A DNA stretch of 9,221 nt, taken from assembly GCA_002714745.1 (NCBI GenBank), contig PAYF01000011.1, forward strand, positions 1,994 through 11,214. The letters run 5' to 3'. Origin of the DNA: Methanobacteriota archaeon. Its GTDB lineage: Archaea > Thermoplasmatota > Poseidoniia > Poseidoniales > Thalassarchaeaceae. Under the pieces are notes generated by a model, which saw nothing but the letters and a program-made list of their open reading frames with translations, was not told the origin of the DNA and ran no database searches. The stretch's first letter is position 1; every line of letters starts with the position of its first letter. The translations under genes and the position numbers were made by a program. Below, piece after piece: positions 6,351 to 9,221 of this stretch.

Positions 6351-7991
6351 ATGGGCAGTGAGGGTTCTTGGGATGAACTGGCGCGTGACAGCGTTCTGCT
6401 CAAGGCAGTCTCTCACTGGAGGCAAGATGCTGATACTTGGCTAGAGGGTTCTTTTGAGAGGTTAGCTGAGACAGTTCGAGTCAACCCTCTGAGGTCGGAC
6501 AGCGATTGGACAGAGAGTTGGATGGAAGACAATGGAGCAGTCCGGGTTCCCTGGTTTACTGGTCCGGGCAGCGCATGGACGCTGCCCTTCCACAGAGGTG
6601 CGGCTGAGGGTGATGCGAGAGAGATACTGAAGAATCTGCACGAGACTGGTCGATTGACCAGACAGGAAGCAGTCTCGATGCTTCCAGTGCTTGCTCTAGG
6701 AGCCGAGCCGGGAGAAATAATTCTGGACATGTGCGCCTCGCCCGGCTCCAAGACCACTCAGATTGCCGAGTGCTTGGGTGAAAGTGGACTTGTCCTTGCG
6801 AACGAGGTCGTAAATTCGAGAGTTAACATGTTGGTCAGCAACTCTCAACGGCATGGCTCGTCATGCATCGCGGTGGTCAATCACGATGGAAGGCATATCC
6901 CGAAGGTTCCCGAGTCAGGTTTCAACAGAGTACTGGTCGATGCACCCTGCACCGGATCGGGTACTACACGTAAGAACCCGGATGTCTGGAGCAAATGGCT
7001 TCCCTCTGGAGGCAGGTCGCTGCATGATTTGCAAGTCGATTTGTTGTCGAGAGCAGTTGCCGTTACAAAACCGGGGGGCCGGATTGTCTACGCGACTTGT
7101 TCGCTCGACCCGGTCGAGGACGAGGCTGTGGTCGCCGAGGTCCTTCGCAGGCATGATGTTCTAGCCCTGCTAGATGCATCCGAGTTACTGCCTGGAGTCC
7201 CGGGTGAGGCTGGACGCTCAGAATGGCCCTTACTGGGGGATGATGGTCATCCAACCGATGAGTCATTTCCTGATTCAATGATGCCACCAGCAGAAAAGTG
7301 GATCTCCTCAGCTCTTCCTCGATGCATTCGAATCTGGAACGATAAAATAGACGCAGGAGGATTCTTCCTAGCCGTTCTGGAGCTTTCTGCTGACAATCGG
7401 TCTAGGCAAATCACAGCCGCGTACACGCTGGAGCGTGATGAGGTTCGCCCTGATCCTCAAGACTCTCCTATGCCACTCTCCGAGCAACTTGCCGAGACAC
7501 TGAAGAAGGAATGGGGAGTACTTCCAGATGGCCTGTGGAGTAGAGGGAAGAGTATCATGCTCTCAACTCAGGAAGCGAGAGATTTGTGGGAGAACGAACG
7601 AAGTAAGAAAGGAGGTCGTATTCGGATACCAGGAGGCAGGTGGCGTCCTCTGCGCCTTATACATCTGGGGCAGAAGGCTGCCCTTCTGAGAAAGGGTGAA
7701 TTCGAACGACTAGTTGCTGGTGCGGCTCGAAGGCTAGGGCCGGAACTACCAGGAGTATCCACCGAGGTTGGTCCTCTACTAATCGATGAATTACTGACCA
7801 ATGGAGAGGCGATGATTCCTGAGTCCGGATTCAAGCAGTCCGCAGGTGGACGGATTCTGATTGACTCAGAAAACGGTGATTGTCTCCCAGTTTGGATGGG
7901 GTCTCGTTTGAGCCTGATGCTGGCAGACCCAGAACGTAGGATTCTTTGTATGCAAAGAGGTTTGCAATTCCACAGTCTAGAAGAAGAATAG
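6351..7991 (+). CDS. NSUN2/Trm4-like tRNA (cytosine-5) methyltransferase
   Basis: The 546-residue product is a NOL1/NOP2/Sun family SAM-dependent RNA m5C methyltransferase. Motif I is LDMCASPGSKTTQ (126-137, SAM binding). Motif IV is VDAPCTGSGTTRKNPDVWSK (196-215), with C200 the residue that releases product. Motif VI is VYATCSLDPVEDEAV (246-260), with catalytic nucleophile C250. RKNPDVW and the later IDAGGFFLAVL closely follow eukaryotic NSUN2/Trm4, which methylate several tRNA cytosines, so tRNA is the likely substrate. A region at about 385-546 after the catalytic domain resembles the PUA-type RNA-binding tail of NSUN2 in position (WGVLPDGLWSRG, GGRWRPLRLIHLGQKAALL). Minimal archaeal Trm4 enzymes are about 300 residues and lack it. 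The ATG at 6351 precedes a short N-terminal region with FERLAETVRVNPL, the usual family entry motif. Confidence 0.9.
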   Translation: MGSEGSWDELARDSVLLKAVSHWRQDADTWLEGSFERLAETVRVNPLRSDSDWTESWMEDNGAVRVPWFTGPGSAWTLPFHRGAAEGDAREILKNLHETGRLTRQEAVSMLPVLALGAEPGEIILDMCASPGSKTTQIAECLGESGLVLANEVVNSRVNMLVSNSQRHGSSCIAVVNHDGRHIPKVPESGFNRVLVDAPCTGSGTTRKNPDVWSKWLPSGGRSLHDLQVDLLSRAVAVTKPGGRIVYATCSLDPVEDEAVVAEVLRRHDVLALLDASELLPGVPGEAGRSEWPLLGDDGHPTDESFPDSMMPPAEKWISSALPRCIRIWNDKIDAGGFFLAVLELSADNRSRQITAAYTLERDEVRPDPQDSPMPLSEQLAETLKKEWGVLPDGLWSRGKSIMLSTQEARDLWENERSKKGGRIRIPGGRWRPLRLIHLGQKAALLRKGEFERLVAGAARRLGPELPGVSTEVGPLLIDELLTNGEAMIPESGFKQSAGGRILIDSENGDCLPVWMGSRLSLMLADPERRILCMQRGLQFHSLEEE

Positions 7992-8084
7992 TCTCTGAAA
8001 TTGAACGGTCATTCACGACTGGTTCCAAAGTCTTAGCATATGTTCAATAGCCTGCTGTTGGAATGCTCCTCTCCTGGTGGAATC
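7992..8084 (+). promoter_or_regulatory. Candidate promoter and operator of the Lrp gene
   Basis: A 7-bp inverted pair, ATTGAAC (8000-8006) and GTTCAAT (8042-8048), brackets this region and overlaps the TATA-like TTAGCATATG (8033-8042). Transcription from there would start near 8065. GGTGGA (8077-8082) sits three bases before the ATG at 8085 as a likely ribosome binding site. Lrp-family regulators often control their own gene, so an operator here is plausible but inferred. Confidence 0.4.
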
Positions 8085-8531
8085 ATGCTGGACGATACTG
8101 ACCGAAGAATCATCTCAGTGCTGCAGAGCGATGCGAGAGCATCAATGCGCAGCATCGCTGAGCAGGCAGGAGTATCTCTGGGAACTGTTAGCAATCGTGT
8201 GCGCAGGCTGGAAAAAGCCGGAGTGATTCGTGGCTACAGCGTGCAGTTGGACCCGGAGTTGTCCGGCTGGGAGCTCACTGTTGTCATCGGCCTCCGTATC
8301 GAGAAAGGGAGGCTGATTGAGATCCAGGAGAAAATTGCCAAGGACAACCGAGTCTACGGTGCCTACGACGTCACAGGAGAATTCGACTCGATGATAATCG
8401 CTAGGGCTCGCGACAGGAGGGATCTCGATGATTTGTCTAAGAACGTAATCTCAATAGATGGTGTCGAGAGTTCAGTCACTCATCTCGTTCTCAACACGGT
8501 CAAAGAGAGTTCTACAGTGTTGCCTGAGTGA
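8085..8531 (+). CDS. Lrp/AsnC family transcriptional regulator
   Basis: From the ATG at 8085 the product is 148 residues, the usual family length. Residues 1-60 are the AsnC-type winged helix-turn-helix (LDDTDRRIISVLQSDARASM, then IAEQAGVSLGTVSNRVRRLEKAGVIRGYSV). Residues about 64-140 are the RAM/ACT-like effector and dimerisation domain, with the typical VYGAYDVTGEFDSMII and a final VESSVTHLVLNTVKES. Such proteins form dimers to octamers that respond to amino acids and repress or activate genes, often including their own. Target and effector cannot be read from the sequence. An in-frame ATG at 8040 would add 15 residues (MFNSLLLECSSPGGI) that are absent from the family and without a ribosome binding site, so it was rejected. 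It follows the methyltransferase on the same strand and abuts the stop of the convergent Toprim gene. Confidence 0.92.
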   Translation: MLDDTDRRIISVLQSDARASMRSIAEQAGVSLGTVSNRVRRLEKAGVIRGYSVQLDPELSGWELTVVIGLRIEKGRLIEIQEKIAKDNRVYGAYDVTGEFDSMIIARARDRRDLDDLSKNVISIDGVESSVTHLVLNTVKESSTVLPE

Positions 8532-9053
8532 CTACAGTGGGTCATCTAGGAATTCCTCAATCAGAGGATTTAGGTGTCGTGAGTGTGGGGCCAGCGCCTC
8601 TATTGTCCTCGCCTCGGGTTTCATCACTCTCAGAAGCACCGTCCTAAGATCCTCATCGACTGGCATGTCCATTGCCATCAGTTGGTCTCTCAACGCTTTC
8701 TGTAATCTGCCCCCCGTCCTATCCCAGTCCATCAGCAGAATGAGCGCCGGACGTTTGTCAACGATATTTCGAGTCCCATATGTTTCGTGCAGGTATGCGA
8801 CTAATCTAGATCTGTCCCAGCCCCTGTTGACACGTTCGACAACTCCGGTGAATCCTAATGCCCTGAGTGCCTTCTCATCTCTCAATCCTTCGACCAATAT
8901 TGGGCAGTCAGGATTATCCTCTCCAGAACGGTTTCTTCTGATACTCGCAGCAATCGCCTTTGCAGCGGCTCTGAAACGAATCTCTCTGTCGGGGGGGCCT
9001 CCTCTTCGAGCACGGTCAGCGACCCAATCTCCAAGCCCCTCCTTCTCTGGCAT
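8532..9053 (-). CDS. Toprim-domain protein (small primase-like / RNase M5-like)
   Basis: The 173-residue product has a Toprim fold at about 48-145. The conserved glutamate is E55 in PILVEGLRDEKALRALGF, and the metal-binding DxD pair is D109/D111 in ALILLMDWDRTGGRLQKAL. Toprim domains bind magnesium and act in topoisomerases, primases, OLD nucleases and RNase M5; stand-alone archaeal members are described as small primase-like proteins of unknown exact role. The basic N-terminus (ADRARRGGPPDREIRFRAAA) could contact nucleic acid. The end (KPEARTIEALAPHSRHLNPLIEEFLDD) is outside the catalytic core. The ATG at 9053 is supported by AGGTG five bases upstream (9059-9063 on minus). It is monocistronic as seen here and meets the Lrp gene stop to stop. 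Confidence 0.82.
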   Translation of the reverse strand: MPEKEGLGDWVADRARRGGPPDREIRFRAAAKAIAASIRRNRSGEDNPDCPILVEGLRDEKALRALGFTGVVERVNRGWDRSRLVAYLHETYGTRNIVDKRPALILLMDWDRTGGRLQKALRDQLMAMDMPVDEDLRTVLLRVMKPEARTIEALAPHSRHLNPLIEEFLDDPL

Positions 9054-9221
9054 CTCAACACCTATCGTATCGCCGACGTACCTCGATTATGTAGTGATTC
9101 AGTATCCGAGTAGTTCGGTCTTGAGAGTAGGTTCTCTTGAAGTCGTTCATTGGCCATCTAGTTCGGTCCTTGAAATTGTCAAATCCGCGAGACTTATGAG
9201 GGGGTTTCGTGCGCATTGCAT
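9054..9221. other. Non-coding right end with a 10-bp direct repeat
   Basis: No gene is supported in these 168 bases. TAGTTCGGTC occurs at 9111-9120 and 9159-9168, each followed by TTGA (after one extra C in the second copy). An ATG at 9196 opens a frame (MRGFRAHC) that runs off the edge after eight codons, too short to judge. Confidence 0.4.
9059..9093 (-). promoter_or_regulatory. Candidate promoter and ribosome binding site of the Toprim gene
   Basis: On the minus strand, TACATAATC (9085-9093) is a reasonable archaeal TATA box about 36 bases before the ATG at 9053. It would place the transcript start near 9062. AGGTG at 9059-9063 has good ribosome-binding-site spacing. If the start is right at 9062 the AGGTG would be at the very 5' end of the message, so one of the two may be fortuitous. 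Confidence 0.35.

Noticed and set aside
8040..8084. Upstream ATG extending the Lrp protein by 15 residues
   Set aside because: The added residues are absent from the family, and the ATG at 8085 has a good ribosome binding site (GGTGGA) and the standard MLDDTDRRII beginning.
9111..9168. TAGTTCGGT resembling a tRNA loop
   Set aside because: No acceptor, anticodon or T-stem pairing could be built around either copy.
9196..9221. Start of a gene running off the right edge (MRGFRAHC)
   Set aside because: Only eight codons are visible and there is no clear ribosome binding site, so a coding call is not supported.

Overview
The window looks like a gene-dense stretch of an archaeal chromosome. The best taxonomic marker is a short Sec61-beta protein (KKGSGIQQAAGLIRYFDEE followed by one membrane helix), a form restricted to archaea and eukaryotes. 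An Lrp/AsnC regulator, a small archaeal-type Toprim protein, an NSUN2/Trm4-like tRNA m5C methyltransferase and a XerA-like recombinase fit this. The roughly balanced base composition, the acidic SAP/transmembrane protein and the mix of bacterial-type and archaeal-type genes suggest a marine planktonic euryarchaeon (Marine Group II/III, Poseidoniia-like). That placement is inference, not proof.

Layout: (1) 2-2185, minus: a large single-pass membrane protein with an N-terminal SAP domain, a very acidic Glu/Pro spacer, one membrane helix and about 540 residues predicted outside the cell. (2) 2186-2316: divergent intergenic region with a perfect 9-bp inverted repeat. (3) 2317-3276, plus: a RimK-type ATP-grasp glutamate ligase. 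(4) 3277-3409: non-coding leader with three short inverted repeats. (5) 3410-4531, plus: a complete tyrosine recombinase (XerA/XerC/XerD family). (6) 4532-4726, minus: a small Cys/His-containing basic protein. (7) 4806 or 4887 to 5594, plus: an unrecognised protein with a helical C-terminal half. (8) 5595-5786, minus: Sec61-beta, preceded by an unrecognised 118-residue gene (5841-6197, minus). (9) 6198-6350: divergent control region. (10) 6351-7991, plus: NSUN2/Trm4-like tRNA methyltransferase. (11) 8085-8531, plus: Lrp/AsnC regulator. (12) 8532-9053, minus: Toprim-domain protein. (13) 9054-9221: non-coding, with a 10-bp direct repeat.

There is no single pathway operon. The genes are mostly single housekeeping or information-processing genes: translocon, tRNA modification, chromosome resolution, nucleic acid handling and transcription control. 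No prophage, IS, CRISPR, rRNA or tRNA gene was recognised. The most unusual points are the SAP plus transmembrane protein, which recalls inner-nuclear-membrane HeH/LEM proteins; a RimK very like the bacterial ribosomal S6 modification enzyme in an organism expected to lack bacterial S6; and the fact that all three convergent gene pairs meet with exactly zero bases between their stop codons.
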